From Psococerastis gibbosa (Eukaryota; Arthropoda; Insecta; Psocodea; Psocidae): a stretch of 64,000 nucleotides of DNA. A program made the translations under genes and the position numbers. Position 1 is the first letter of the stretch; each line of letters begins with the position of its first letter. The stretch covers positions 12,076,874-12,140,873 of the forward strand of contig OZ020490.1 of assembly GCA_963971405.1 (NCBI GenBank), in the 5' to 3' direction. This document shows, one piece after another, positions 46,800-55,350 of this stretch. Below the pieces are notes generated by a model, which saw only the letters and a list, made by a program, of their open reading frames with translations, did no database searches and was not told the DNA's origin.

Positions 46800-49148
46800 T
46801 GTGTATTGACCAGAAAATCGACAACTACATTTAAGAGAAAATAAATAAATTTCTGACAATATATTAATGACGGCGATGAGCGTAAGCCCATAGCGCCCAA
46901 GTAAGCCCATATAGCCCCATATATTCATGAGAATTGCTCTTGATGGGCTGCGGCTACACTCCTTAGTTCATATCGGTTTTGCACGACGCTTCACCAACCC
47001 ACCACTCGAAGAGGTCAGACTCTACTTCCAGCAGTACGGTGGTTTCGTAGACGTCTTCCATCTTCCCAACATCATTGCTTTGTACACTCTGTTTGGCATG
47101 GGGTCTTCGGTCATTCCTCAAATTCTCATTCAAACAAACTTGTAGGCATATAGAAACTATGAAAGTGGGCAATAACTTTCATTTATTGCTTCCCTGAAGA
47201 AGAAATCATTTGCTATGGTTAGAAAAGGTCCCTACCTGAAGCACTTTGCAGTTGATGCTCATCAATCGAATCTACCAATAGGAACATGCAATGTTTCGGA
47301 GGATCGATTTCAAGCAGTGGAAATAGAACTCCTTTCTTCAGGGCCTCGTCGGGATCCCGTTCTATGAAGTCCTGCCTTAAAACAGCTTGAATATCAGCAT
47401 CCTTTCGGATCTGCAAAACGAACGGTTTAAATTATTAAGAGAGCGGTAAACGCAAAGAAAGAACATGCGCAAAGTTGACAGTGCCATCTCGCAAGAGCAG
47501 GAACTCTTTTCTGATTAGCTGACACCTTATACTGAAAACAGCGTCACACGAGAAATTGAAAGTATTTCAAGCTATTAAATTAAACAAGTCAATAAATAAG
47601 GTTCATTACTTAGAGTGGAAGTAGAGCCCTGACAGGAGTTTCGATTTTTTTCCATGATGTGATGGCACAAAAAAAACAATAAGTACGCACTTTCTTTTCT
47701 CGATAGCCATATAGTTTTAGGCATTTCACCATGCTAAGCTTAGACACTCCACTGGAAACCAAACCCATTTGCTCTAATGTCGAATTTCCCAGGGCGATTA
47801 CGGCGTCGAAATCACCTTTGTACACCGGCCCTTACTCTGCTATGCTGCTGCTTACCTTATCAGCATAATTGACCGCTAGAAAGGAACTTGGAAAGGTAGG
47901 AGACCGGTGATCACCGTCAGAGGCAGTCGGGGACTCGTCTTCCGCTTGCCCCAGCAACTGACTGACGATGCGTCGCACGAACTCAGCGGGAGACAGTGAA
48001 GAAGCATTATGCGCCTGCAATATAGAAATGACATGATAATAGGTTTCAAAATTAAAAATAAGAAAAACGAACTTGCATTGCGACTAAAATGGAAGGGGCT
48101 GTTTTCAGTTAGGAAGGTGCCGCACGCGTCACTGTCTAAATACTATTTCGAGATGCCGCCGACATTTAAATTTGAGACTACAATAGCAGGTACCCTGAGC
48201 TAAGGGATCCATAGGGAAGCAATGTGAAACCTCAGGTTACAAAAAGGAGGCAAACCAGGTCACAAAAAGCCAAAGGCTACAAGACAATGGAAAAATGTTA
48301 TGTGTTCCCAATCGTTCTGTATGATATGGAGGCATAGACTTTGACACAATCTTAAGGCGGGGTTTCCACATACGTAAATGGTCAATGGTAAATATGGTTT
48401 TGACGTGGTAGCAGACATTTTTAGTATGTCTTTAATGTCTGCTAAAATGACAATACCACATTTACCATTGACCATTGACGTATGTGGATACCCCGCCATA
48501 GAGAACAGAATCAGTGCATTTGAAATGTCACATACAAATCCTGCGCATATCCTGAAGATATCGTGTCACTAATGCTGCGTTCCGATATAGAAACCGAGTT
48601 ACTGCTGTGGGGTTAAAAACGGAAACTAACCTACTTCGGCCATGTGATGAGCCACCAAAACTATTGCCTTCTGCATGTAATAATCCATCGGAAGAACTGA
48701 GGGCTCCCGGCGGAAGAAGAACATCCTGGTTGAAAAACCTGACGCAGTGATTTGGCAAGAGCACGATTTCCCTTTTCAAAGCAGCAGTCTCCAAGGTACA
48801 AATTACCATGATGATCGCCAATCTTCGATGGAAGAGACATTAAAAGAAGAAGGCTTCAGTAAAGGCTAACAAACCGGCTTCGACCCAGAAAAAAAATAAA
48901 AAATGAAATACCTGGCAAAAGTGATAAGCCAGAAGACGCCTCCTCAACGCCCGCTGTGCTCTACAGATGCCGCCACACCCCGGCCAGACGATCTCCTGAC
49001 ATAAGGCCGTCTTCCCCGACCCTGGACCCCCGACAATAACGGCTCCACAAGTTTTGGAGACTGGCCTCTGCTCCAAACAGTGCGCCAACTTGAGAAACAC
49101 CCATTCTCGGCCTTGGAACGGCTTCTTTTCAAGTCCAGGGCCTGCCAT
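32105..49148 (-). CDS. ANKRD50: ankyrin repeat domain-containing protein 50, whole gene, 18 coding exons
   Basis: Eighteen minus-strand exons between 49148 and 32105 join into one frame of 4491 nt (1496 aa; human ANKRD50 is about 1430). Residues 1-340 are a NACHT-like NTPase: FQGREWVF, Walker A GGPGSGKT at 40-47, Walker [12 protein letters not shown] at 173-183, and [15 protein letters not shown]. Residues 343-470 form a helical region ([29 protein letters not shown]). About 500-700 is an acidic, low-complexity linker. About 735-1300 is an uninterrupted ankyrin array whose repeat order matches ANKRD50, including [33 protein letters not shown] and CNQGATAL. About 1310-1496 is a Ser-rich tail with [14 protein letters not shown] and the terminus KKETPL. 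Known role in mammals: ANKRD50 joins the SNX27-retromer-WASH assembly that recycles membrane proteins from endosomes. The start is the ATG at 49148, which gives the family amino end. The open frame continues to an acceptor at 49205, so an insect-specific upstream extension is possible. Confidence 0.92.
32740..32858 (-). mobile_element. SINE piece with internal deletion, next to a second repeat
   Basis: 32788-32855 joins the SINE tail directly to its head. The neighbouring CTTCGGCGCAGGGGAGTACC also occurs at 941-965, beside the copy at 1143, so both flank the same composite repeat. Confidence 0.55.
33166..33410 (-). CDS. ANKRD50: ANKRD50 exon 17 (conserved tail motif)
   Basis: Acceptor CCTGTCTCAG, donor GTGAGT. 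Encodes [15 protein letters not shown] and the conserved [20 protein letters not shown]. Ends in phase 2. Confidence 0.88.
33751..34190 (-). repeat. tandem duplication across ANKRD50 exon 16 donor
   Basis: Copies at 33751-33994 and 33995-34190 share AATTTACAATACC through GTTACCT; one carries about 43 extra bases. The lower copy repeats the last dozen bases of exon 16 and a GTAACA donor, with a short insertion before the junction. Confidence 0.85.
34176..34312 (-). CDS. ANKRD50: ANKRD50 exon 16 (Ser-rich tail)
   Basis: Acceptor ATTGTTGCAG, donor GTAACA. Encodes [20 protein letters not shown] through PPLVQQQ. Its last bases and donor recur in a second copy of a tandem repeat at 33751-33994. 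Confidence 0.82.
34810..35035 (+). pseudogene. decayed LINE fragment in ANKRD50 intron
   Basis: [15 protein letters not shown] followed by [13 protein letters not shown] resembles the C-terminal knuckle with one cysteine lost. The open stretch is short and has no catalytic motif. Tentative. Confidence 0.4.
35100..35885. mobile_element. about 0.8-kb TIR element (copy B)
   Basis: GCTTTCCAATTTATA to TAAATTGGACAGC, same body as copy A (ACACGTTTTGAGGTCCCAGG; AACTCAATTTG). In ANKRD50 intron 15, about 140 bp from exon 15. Confidence 0.8.
36023..36220 (-). CDS. ANKRD50: ANKRD50 exon 15 (last ankyrin repeats)
   Basis: Acceptor TTTCGAAG, donor GTAAGT. Encodes [39 protein letters not shown] and the start of the tail ([13 protein letters not shown]). 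Ends in phase 1. Confidence 0.92.
36565..36781 (-). CDS. ANKRD50: ANKRD50 exon 14 (ankyrin)
   Basis: Acceptor GTGTTTCAG, donor GTAAGA. Encodes [40 protein letters not shown] and [12 protein letters not shown]. Ends in phase 1. Confidence 0.93.
37256..37439 (-). CDS. ANKRD50: ANKRD50 exon 13 (ankyrin)
   Basis: Acceptor TTCTTTTAG, donor GTATGT, ends in phase 0. Encodes [38 protein letters not shown] and DAESRDTE. The first 34 nt and the acceptor are duplicated 241 bp upstream (37647-37680). Confidence 0.92.
37406..37897 (-). repeat. 241-bp tandem duplication across ANKRD50 exon 13 acceptor
   Basis: Units start at 37406 and 37647 and are almost identical except for a longer T run in the second. 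The upstream unit carries a copy of the acceptor and the first 34 nt of exon 13, followed by non-coding sequence. Confidence 0.93.
37915..37975. mobile_element. GAGATG-family MITE, right-half remnant
   Basis: GTAGGTGGCACCAGAATTAA then GCGAATGTCCTATCACTCC resembles the right half of the family, beside the duplicated ANKRD50 exon 13 acceptor. Confidence 0.4.
38378..38624 (-). CDS. ANKRD50: ANKRD50 exon 12 (ankyrin)
   Basis: Acceptor ACTTTCAG, donor GTATGT. Encodes [36 protein letters not shown] and DGKTPLR. Ends in phase 2. Confidence 0.92.
38779..39005 (-). CDS. ANKRD50: ANKRD50 exon 11 (ankyrin)
   Basis: Acceptor GTCTTTCAG; donor GTTTGT is weak but keeps the frame. Encodes [40 protein letters not shown] and VVKQLVDRG. 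Ends in phase 1. Confidence 0.9.
39486..39580 (-). CDS. ANKRD50: ANKRD50 exon 10 (ankyrin)
   Basis: Acceptor GTTTTGCAG, donor GTACGA, 95 nt. Encodes [20 protein letters not shown] and [11 protein letters not shown]. Ends in phase 2. Confidence 0.9.
39855..40301. mobile_element. longer GGCG-family MITE (copy 4), uninterrupted
   Basis: Ends GGCGCATATTCCACC and its mirror GGAATATGCGCC, flanked TTA/TAA. The 447-bp body is AT-rich without an ORF. It is the same body as copy 6 but lacks the nested insertion, so TTCTAATGA near 39968 is the empty site. Lies in an ANKRD50 intron. Confidence 0.88.
40324..40526 (-). CDS. ANKRD50: ANKRD50 exon 9 (ankyrin)
   Basis: Acceptor CCTTGCAG, donor GTATGT. Encodes [19 protein letters not shown] and [20 protein letters not shown]. 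The ALCVP insertion between repeats is a signature of this family. A 204-bp hairpin MITE starts 32 bp upstream of the acceptor. Confidence 0.93.
40558..40761. mobile_element. GGCG-family hairpin MITE (copy 5) carrying an extra arm
   Basis: Ends GGCGCGGTTTCCACC and GGAAACCGCGCC with perfect TAT duplications (40555-40557, 40762-40764). The loop holds a single unpaired arm of the copy-2 type, GTTTCCACCGACCTCTCATT and onwards. Confidence 0.88.
40910..41150 (+). mobile_element. tRNA-derived SINE of another family
   Basis: A box TGGTCGAGTGG (40914-40924) and perfect B box GTTCGAATCC (40957-40966) at tRNA spacing. No acceptor stem follows; an unrelated body continues (TCAGGACTAAGCCTGATGAT). In an ANKRD50 intron. 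Confidence 0.6.
41414..42021. mobile_element. longer GGCG-family MITE (copy 6) with a nested MITE
   Basis: Ends GGCGCTTATTCCACC and GGAATAAGCGCC with TAA duplications (41411-41413, 42022-42024). Body is that of copy 4 plus an inserted hairpin at 41531-41671. Ends 40 bp from the ANKRD50 exon 8 donor. Confidence 0.9.
41531..41671. mobile_element. nested GGCG-family hairpin MITE (copy 7) with proven TSD
   Basis: Inserted in copy 6 with TAA on each side (41528-41530, 41672-41674). The uninterrupted relative at 39855-40301 shows a single TAA at the same point. Arms include CGTCAATCGTCAATGAGAAA and the motif TTGACGTGGTAGCAGACATT. Confidence 0.92.
42062..42260 (-). CDS. ANKRD50: ANKRD50 exon 8 (ankyrin)
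   Basis: Acceptor CTATTTCAG, donor GTAAGT. Encodes [20 protein letters not shown] and [20 protein letters not shown], two repeats whose NH-D-GWTALR pattern is typical of ANKRD50. Ends in phase 1. Confidence 0.92.
42843..43330 (-). repeat. tandem duplication across ANKRD50 exon 7 and its donor
   Basis: The 3' half of exon 7 with its GTGAGC donor (boundary 43122) is repeated nearly unchanged downstream (boundary 42964). A third copy, shortened by an internal deletion, follows (boundary 42843). Copy 2 lacks about 8 nt relative to copies 1 and 3, so it cannot keep the frame. All three retain an intact GTGAGC donor. Confidence 0.9.
43122..43367 (-). CDS. ANKRD50: ANKRD50 exon 7 (first ankyrin repeats)
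   Basis: Acceptor CGTTCTAG, donor GTGAGC, 82 codons in phase 0. Encodes the lead-in and first clear repeat, [20 protein letters not shown]. Its 3' half and donor are copied twice more downstream in the intron (donor positions 42964 and 42843). Confidence 0.87.
43441..43500. mobile_element. end fragment of the 0.8-kb TIR element
   Basis: GAACCGGTCCGAGTTTACTC then GCTTTCCAATTTATC, the reverse complement of the end seen at 4665-4720. A similar end is at 50815-50855. Confidence 0.6.
44014..45093 (-). CDS. ANKRD50: ANKRD50 exon 6 (long exon with acidic linker)
   Basis: Acceptor TTTTGTTTTAG, donor GTATGT, 360 codons in phase 0. Begins [20 protein letters not shown], conserved through [20 protein letters not shown]. 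It then runs into about 200 residues of Lys/Glu/Ser-rich sequence (residues about 500-700 of the protein) that look unstructured and longer than in vertebrates. Ends LSSQ. Confidence 0.9.
45296..45559 (-). CDS. ANKRD50: ANKRD50 exon 5
   Basis: Acceptor TATTTCCAG, donor GTACGT, 88 codons in phase 0. Encodes [24 protein letters not shown] helices and [15 protein letters not shown]. The intron before it holds an antisense Jockey-like fragment. Confidence 0.92.
45715..46418 (+). pseudogene. Jockey-like LINE 3' fragment (RNase H and zinc knuckle) with poly(A)
   Basis: The open frame to 46329 reads [20 protein letters not shown] (RNase H, GNERADE motif) and later [18 protein letters not shown], the C-terminal knuckle. 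A 16-bp A run ends at 46418. 5'-truncated, no reverse transcriptase left. Lies antisense in ANKRD50 intron 4 between exons 4 and 5. Confidence 0.88.
46565..46755 (-). CDS. ANKRD50: ANKRD50 exon 4
   Basis: Acceptor GGTTTCAG, donor GTGAGT. Encodes [20 protein letters not shown] and [17 protein letters not shown], the most conserved NTPase segment of the family. Phase 0 at the end. A TAA microsatellite lies just upstream at 46766-46798. Confidence 0.9.
47236..47410 (-). CDS. ANKRD50: ANKRD50 exon 3 (Walker B)
   Basis: Acceptor GTTTTGCAG, donor GTAGGG. Encodes [19 protein letters not shown] and the Walker B strand [11 protein letters not shown]. Ends in phase 1. Confidence 0.9.
47856..48014 (-). 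CDS. ANKRD50: ANKRD50 exon 2
   Basis: 53 codons in phase 0, donor GTAAGC. Encodes [20 protein letters not shown] and a short polar insert ending LAVNYADK; part of the NTPase domain. Confidence 0.87.
48356..48497. mobile_element. hairpin MITE, GGCG family (copy 8)
   Basis: Ends GGCGGGGTTTCCACATACG and CCCCGCC; arms AATGGTCAATGGTAAATATG mirrored. Flanks TAA/ATA. In the first ANKRD50 coding intron. Confidence 0.87.
48590..48865 (+). pseudogene. RTE-like LINE C-terminal fragment
   Basis: Frames read LTYFGHVM, then [21 protein letters not shown] and [11 protein letters not shown] followed by Lys-rich tail codons. Stops and a frameshift show decay. In the first ANKRD50 coding intron, antisense to the gene. 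Confidence 0.65.
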
Positions 49149-49205
49149 TACGACGTACAACTCGAGCGAATTTGCTGATCTTGCGTTCTGACCATAATAT
49201 TCATC
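48912..49205 (-). CDS. ANKRD50: ANKRD50 exon 1 (start codon, Walker A)
   Basis: Acceptor TTTGTTTTCAG just above 49205; donor GTATTT below 48912. ATG at 49148 gives [18 protein letters not shown]; 49149-49205 is the in-frame 5' part, probably leader. Contains GGPGSGKT and ends LLAYHFCQ in phase 0. Confidence 0.85.
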
Positions 49206-49566
49206 TGAAAACAAATATTTGCTTTTAAGTCACGCACAATGCGCACATAGCTAGACATTTTAATCCAGTCCAGTGACATAATGGGAATTGGACTACTTTC
49301 ATGTGAAAATGCTTGCATCCAACCCATGAGATCATTCAAATCATGCGCCTAACATTTGGTTTTGAGGAAATGTCTCTATAAATAAATAAAATAAATAAAT
49401 ATTCACTTTATTTTTATGTGTTCCTATATTCTTAATTAATAAATTTATTTATTTTTATATTATACAATAGATCACCTATGTAGTTACATTCACATTTTAT
49501 TTTACCATGGACTTAGCATTTGAAATAAACATGGACCTAAGAACCCCACCCGAAATGCCAACGCGT

Positions 49567-49737
49567 AATTCGATGGCACAGTGGTAGCTTGCTCGTACTT
49601 GTGCGAGTCGCTGCACATCATGCGATCGGTGATCTGTCGTTATTACCTATAGAGGCGACTGAAGAGGTTATTCGGATGCATTCATTAAATTGCTTGTATG
49701 CGAATAATCTTTTTATAAAAAATAAAAAATAAAAATA
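49567..49737 (+). mobile_element. tRNA-like SINE copy
   Basis: Plus orientation; the clearest A box, GATGGCACAGTGGTAGC, then GAGGCGACTGAAGAGGTTAT and an A-rich tail. Confidence 0.82.
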
Positions 49738-50993
49738 AAAATGTGATGCTAAGGCTTTTACAAATTTTACATTTAGACTATCGGAGGGAGAAAAGACAAG
49801 TGTAAGCATGAAATATCTGATGGAATACTGATCGTAGAGCTGTCAAAAATATTAGGGCAAACCAAAACATTTTATTTTTTTATATAATGATATATGCGCC
49901 TCTTTCGATACACAGATTGGTCACAATTCTTGAATTTGATTTGTAAAAAAAAAAAAAAAAACAGCTGGAACACCCCCAAAATCAGTCAGTTCCGTTTCTA
50001 CAACTTGAATAGATTAAATCTTTCATAGCATATTACATTAAATAAAAATAACAATTACGAGATTTTGAAATGCCGATTTTCTAAGGTCCATATACGTCTA
50101 CTATAATTCATATGCATACAGTATTATACTAGTACAATATAAATAACTTTTCAGTTGAAATTACTGGACTAGCGGCACATGAGGCATTTTTCTTCTAGGT
50201 CCCGCCTATCCCACGCCCGGTGTTTCATATAAAGTTTTCTACGTTTTAACAGTCATCGGGACGTATCCCACTGATATCATCATAAAATCCAAGTCCAGTT
50301 ATAAACAGAGTAACATAACACACCACAAAGAGAGCCCTTTACAATGCACAATCTGTTTGAAAAAGAAATAACAAATATACCAAGGCAAATGTGACCAGCA
50401 GTAACACAGCACGGAACGTATATATGCTGCTGATTGAGATTAGAGTCAGCTGTGTTTACCAAACATCTGCCAAGTTTATCACGTCAGCGCCCGTGTTAAC
50501 ATAACGTTTACGACAGTAACAAATAATCTCCACCAACAACTTGATATGTACGCTGCGGACAGCTCGGAAATAGTGGGTTTGATGGCCATCAAATAGCTGA
50601 CAAAAGTGGCAGAGCGAAACGGAGGAAAAAACGGAATAAAGGAATGAAATAAACCCGGTGCCCAGTGACAGATTATACGGCAGCAAATACGCAGCAGATC
50701 TGCCGAGAAAAGAATCATCCGATCGATATATTCAGTGCTTTGAGATAGGGAATGTCGAGGCAACCGAAATGTAAAATTATTTACGATATTATTGGTACCT
50801 ATACTAATTGACAAATAGGAAAGCATGGCTGAGTAAACTCGGGCCGGTTCTTTTCCTAACGTCCTGGGGAGTTAAAACTTGCAAATGTAGTTGAAGTCTG
50901 GCCACTGGATATCCAGCAGAAGGATAGACATGACGTGTGGCATGTGTCGTGTGAAAAAAATTTAAAATATTATTTCCAACTAATTCATAGTTA

Positions 50994-51131
50994 GGGTTTC
51001 CACATACGTCAATGGTCAATGGTAAATGTGGTATTGACGTTTTAGCAGACATTAAAGAAACACTAAAAATGTCTGCTACCACGTCAAAACCATATTTACC
51101 ATTGACCATTGACGTATGTGGAAACCCCGCC
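50994..51131. mobile_element. hairpin MITE, GGCG family (copy 9)
   Basis: Nearest relative of copy 8. The left end starts GGGTTTCCACATACG (a few terminal bases missing) and the right end is complete, ending CCCCGCC. Upstream of ANKRD50. Confidence 0.85.
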
Positions 51132-52096
51132 TCAATATACTTACAAACGGGCCAAGGAGTATGTAACAGAACACATTTACAGTGAAGTTCCTACGGGGAA
51201 CAGGAAGGAAGCCCTGAGACAGACAATAGGGAAATCGATTCTAACCCACTTCGTTAGCCAGGTCTGGAATAATGAAGGGAAAACCAAACAGCCCTCCAGG
51301 CCTCTTATTTAGGGAGAAACTGAGAATTAGAAACACGTGTATAAGAAGGGACTCTTAACCAAGCTAACCTTTTCGGCCCTCCCTACACTTGCCCTCTAAT
51401 GATGCTCCTGAATATCAAGATCATTAAGGGAGTGACACAGTAATTCTAAACTCCAATTTTTTTATTCAACGTAGTATAGGCTTTTGTCTTCAAAGTAGCT
51501 GAGCTTCTGAGAACGCCTTATGGTCTCAGAGACTAAGACGCGAAAACCCCTCATCTGTACCTCCTCTTGGTGAAGATGGAAGCTCATACTGGCGACCATT
51601 GATCTATACATATAAATGGATAGCTACCACCATTCGCCAAGTGCGTGCCCCAAGGCCACCACCCTCTGCACGGCAAGAGTTTGCAGTATGCATAAAAAAA
51701 ACTTTAAAAAATGTGAAAAAAGCAAGAAATAACCATAAAAAACGGTCCAAAGTAATTTTTAAATTAAATTAATGCCAATACACTCTGTAGAGTTGATTTC
51801 TTTCTGCGAAGTTTGCCGTGCAAACCAAATTTGTCTACTGCTAGCGAGACATTGAGGGCACGATTTTGTTGCATTGGGCAATGGGCATATGGCGAGAACC
51901 ACCCGCCTGCTGGCGATAGGGGACCGAGTTTGAGCCGGCATAAGGGAAAAAAGTATTTTCTATGCGGGGCAACCTCTTTTGGGGTTGGGAAACTGGCCCC
52001 AACGGCGGAGGAACTCAATGAAGAGTCAACGACATAAGGATGCAGAAGGCAACAGGAAACCACTGCATTATAATCCCCAAGTATAGTCATCATAAC

Positions 52097-52270
52097 CAAG
52101 GCCGTGCCCAGGTTTTGATTTCGGGGGGGGGGGGGTAAATTTTTTTTAACGTAATTTATTAATGAATCAATTGATAAATTCTACACAACATACAGGTTTA
52201 CATGCAAAAATTTATTTCGGGGGGGGGGGGGGTCCGGACCCCATGGACTACCCCCCTGGGCACGGCCATG
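52097..52270. mobile_element. hAT-like G-run MITE with perfect 8-bp TSD
   Basis: Ends CAAGGCCGTGCCCAGG and CCTGGGCACGGCCATG. The TSD ATCATAAC is at 52089-52096 and 52271-52278. 174 bp with two G runs (TTTCGGGGG). Confidence 0.88.
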
Positions 52271-52586
52271 ATCATAACTACAATTTTTACACACACACTA
52301 AACGGTGCAAATACACGAATAATCCCGCGCCTTATTAAAAAAAAAATGCCATGATTATCGCCAATCCTCGATAGAAGAGGCAATAGATGAAGAAGATAGG
52401 CTATATTACGAACTTTCCTACGGAACTTTCCTTTGCCCAACTAAGGCCTTAGGTGTGAAATTATAACGGCCCGTTTCACCAATTGGAGTTAGATATGACG
52501 TCATATCTACACAAGATAGTCACGTGTACATATGACGTCACTAAATACATGACAAACACTCACTCTCTACTAATTCAACAATAGCT

Positions 52587-53161
52587 ACTACCCTAACCAG
52601 CTCAAGTTCGGACACTTAAATTTTTTACTAATTTATTTCACAAAATATTTTTTTTTCACTTAAATTGCGATGGATTAATATTTTTTGATTATAAAACATT
52701 AAAATCATTCAAAATCAGGTAGATTTTAAAGAATATATTTTTAAAATCTATGGAAGCATAACCTCAGGTATAATATTTCTTTCCACCCTTGCAAGGACTA
52801 AAAAATGATCCACTTCCTGGGACCTGGTTATATTTAACTTACCGGGTCAAAAACCACCTAAAAGTTGAAAACAATTTCATTTTAAAAATAATAGTTGAGA
52901 AAGTTTCAGTAACAAAATTTTTTCGTGATCATGGCAAGAGGAATCGTGTTATCCGCGGATTTACGCGAAAGAGCGATAACGCTTTTTTAACTTGGGAAAG
53001 ACGTACGGAAAATAGCTGCCTGGCAAAAAGCACTGTTCACGATATTGCCGGAAAACAAGAAAAAACGGTTGAAATTTAAAAAAAACAACGCTAAAAAATA
53101 TATCTTGTGAAATATGTATGTAAAGAATTTAAGTGTCCGAACTTGAGCTGGTTAGGGTAGT
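52587..53161 (+). mobile_element. Tc1-like deletion derivative with transposase remnant
   Basis: Terminal inverted repeats of about 35 bp (ACTACCCTAACCAGCTCAAG and complement). Inside, ATG at 52931 opens MARGIVLSADLRERAIT, the start of a Tc1-type helix-turn-helix. A stop follows after 19 codons, then the frame continues as LGKDVRKIAAW. Most of the transposase is missing. Confidence 0.75.
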
Positions 53162-54335
53162 GCTATCGATACATCCTGTGTGATTGCATTTTTTTGGTTT
53201 TTTACAACTATAATAAGGTTTTCTCCTCTGGGGAAAGTAAATGTTTAAGCAATGGCCTACTGTAAATGGTGTAATTGTTGTAATTTAATGCATTAAAATA
53301 CTTACGGCCTTACCGGAAATGTGGAAGAAACCATTTCAAACTTCATACGAAAATGTTTCTACACACACACACACACTTCTATTATCTTCCCATATGAAAT
53401 CACTCCATCCGGAGTTTCCAACAACTAAGTCATAAATCGAGGACAACTACGCTGGACTGCCGTTAACTTTACATGAGGAACAAGGTAGATGCTTATCTTC
53501 TCACCGGCACAATAAAGGGAAAATATCCCACACTGGCTGACAAGTATTCAAATCAGAGTAAATTTTCATATGATTGAAAATTAGTTTGCTACTAATTAAA
53601 TAAAAAAGCAATTTAATTGAGAACGTAAAATACCAAACATAAAGAAAAACTTTGACAGATGGTTAACGGAAGTCAACCAAAAAACCATGCCTACTTCAGA
53701 CAAAACATGGAATATAAATAACTGGAGCATAAGCATCGTACATTTTTGTCCAAATTAATCCTGGTCGTTGTTATACTAAAAGAAACTGATGTAAAAGCGG
53801 ACCTTAAGTAAAGCCGAGTTTGGCCAAGTTAATTAACTCGCGCCATTTCGGATTAAGCTGAACTGAAGCTTTGAAAGGAACTAGTTCCCAGATCGAGGTT
53901 ACATTTGCAGAGAAGCCTCACTATTATCCTAAATTATCCATCAGCCTGAATCAATGTAGTCCATAAGGCCCCGGCCGTAAAGGCTATTTAATTATTAAAC
54001 GAACAAACTAGCGACCAACCTCCCTCCATGCTGACATTCCCTCACATTCATAAGTGCCTATTGTATATTATTAAGTCATGGATTTTAATGGATAAGGATG
54101 GATACCTATTGCATTTGTTTTTATATGAATTTTTTTTATCTATATAATATATATATACAATACAATACAATACAAAAATTAGAGTCCCTGACCAGCCAGA
54201 GCCGGATCGACCGTGTCAAACAAAAATAGCCACCCGAGAGGGTTTTGTACGAAAGAAGGAGGAGATACTTAGATAGTCCAGCTCCTGGGGTCGTACTCAT
54301 CCAAATTATATAGTGTTATTATATATATATATATA

Positions 54336-54379
<44 letters not shown>

Positions 54380-54382
<3 letters not shown>

Positions 54383-54580
54383 ATTATATGTATGTTCTGA
54401 AACAAGCTGGATCCAACTGACTTACTAAAAATGGTAGCTTATTGTAAAGCCGGTGTGCAAGTATCAGATAAGAATCCCTCGACTTGTTTAGGCGACACCT
54501 AGGCATATCAAACCCTTTTGCCGATCGGGTATTATAGGAGTGCACTGTACTCCGAGCTGGCAATCCAGGATATATCAATT
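54380..54580 (-). pseudogene. CR1/L2-like LINE C-terminal fragment with (AT)n tail
   Basis: The minus frame reads HSYNTRSAKGFDMPRCRL and LYNKLPFLVSQL. The 3' side is a long AT microsatellite (54317-54380), typical of this clade. Confidence 0.7.
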
Positions 54581-55194
54581 TTTGACGGTGCCGAGCACAT
54601 GCAGTAACACTACTGTAACACTGTACTGTATGTGGTTAAAATGGCCCAGTAAAATATCATTTCACTTCAACTTCGTTAATTTTCGCTATAACTTCAAATT
54701 AACCGACCTAAGCCAATCCCACACATAATAACTTGCGTACGGATGACCCTGGCATCGGCCCAGTGCTAATGACTCACACATCATTGTCGGAGACATTGTC
54801 TGCTTCCTCAATATTCTGACGCCAACGCCGTCTCATGACATGACTCTATAATATAATATGGTTCACTACAATATGCAATTAATTGAACAATATTTTTAAC
54901 GAGTTGTTGATATTCGGCGTATAAGACGACCGGTGTGGCAAATATTGTCCATTAATTATCTTTTTTTAGTGCTTAGAACAAAAATGCAATACTAACGCGA
55001 CCTCAATTGGATTTGGGTGTTAATACATTAATTGACGTGGGATTAATTTATTCTGAATGGGCAGTGAAATTATTTCTCCATGGATGCAAAGATTCATAGC
55101 CTAATTATAAGGCAACTATTTAGTCAATGATGCTCAGAGGATACTATCTGCTCTTAAACCTCACGGCTACCCTTAGATCTTAAGGAGATGGGTA

Positions 55195-55350
55195 ATGGGT
55201 ATCCGGTTGTTTGACAAGCTACCCCGGGAGATTAGGACACTGGATGAGGTAAACTAGGTAAAGGTTTTTTCCAGAGCCGTCCGACGGCTACTACTGGAAC
55301 AAGTTCCCTACTAGGTTAGGGAATTTTTGACGAACCCGATATTACGGTGA
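55195..55350 (+). pseudogene. CR1/L2-like LINE C-terminal fragment
   Basis: The plus frame reads GIRLFDKLPREIRTLDEVN, stop, VKVFSRAVRRLLLEQVPY, stop, VREFL. The two in-frame stops show decay. Confidence 0.7.

Noticed and set aside
50456..50826. Overlapping 76- and 115-codon minus-strand frames
   Set aside because: No recognised motif. The region may be ANKRD50 leader or promoter, but the frames themselves show no coding support.
51775..52080. LINE 5' region
   Set aside because: GCAGAAGGCAACAGGAAACC resembles leader sequence of some insect LINEs, but no protein motif follows, so I did not annotate it.
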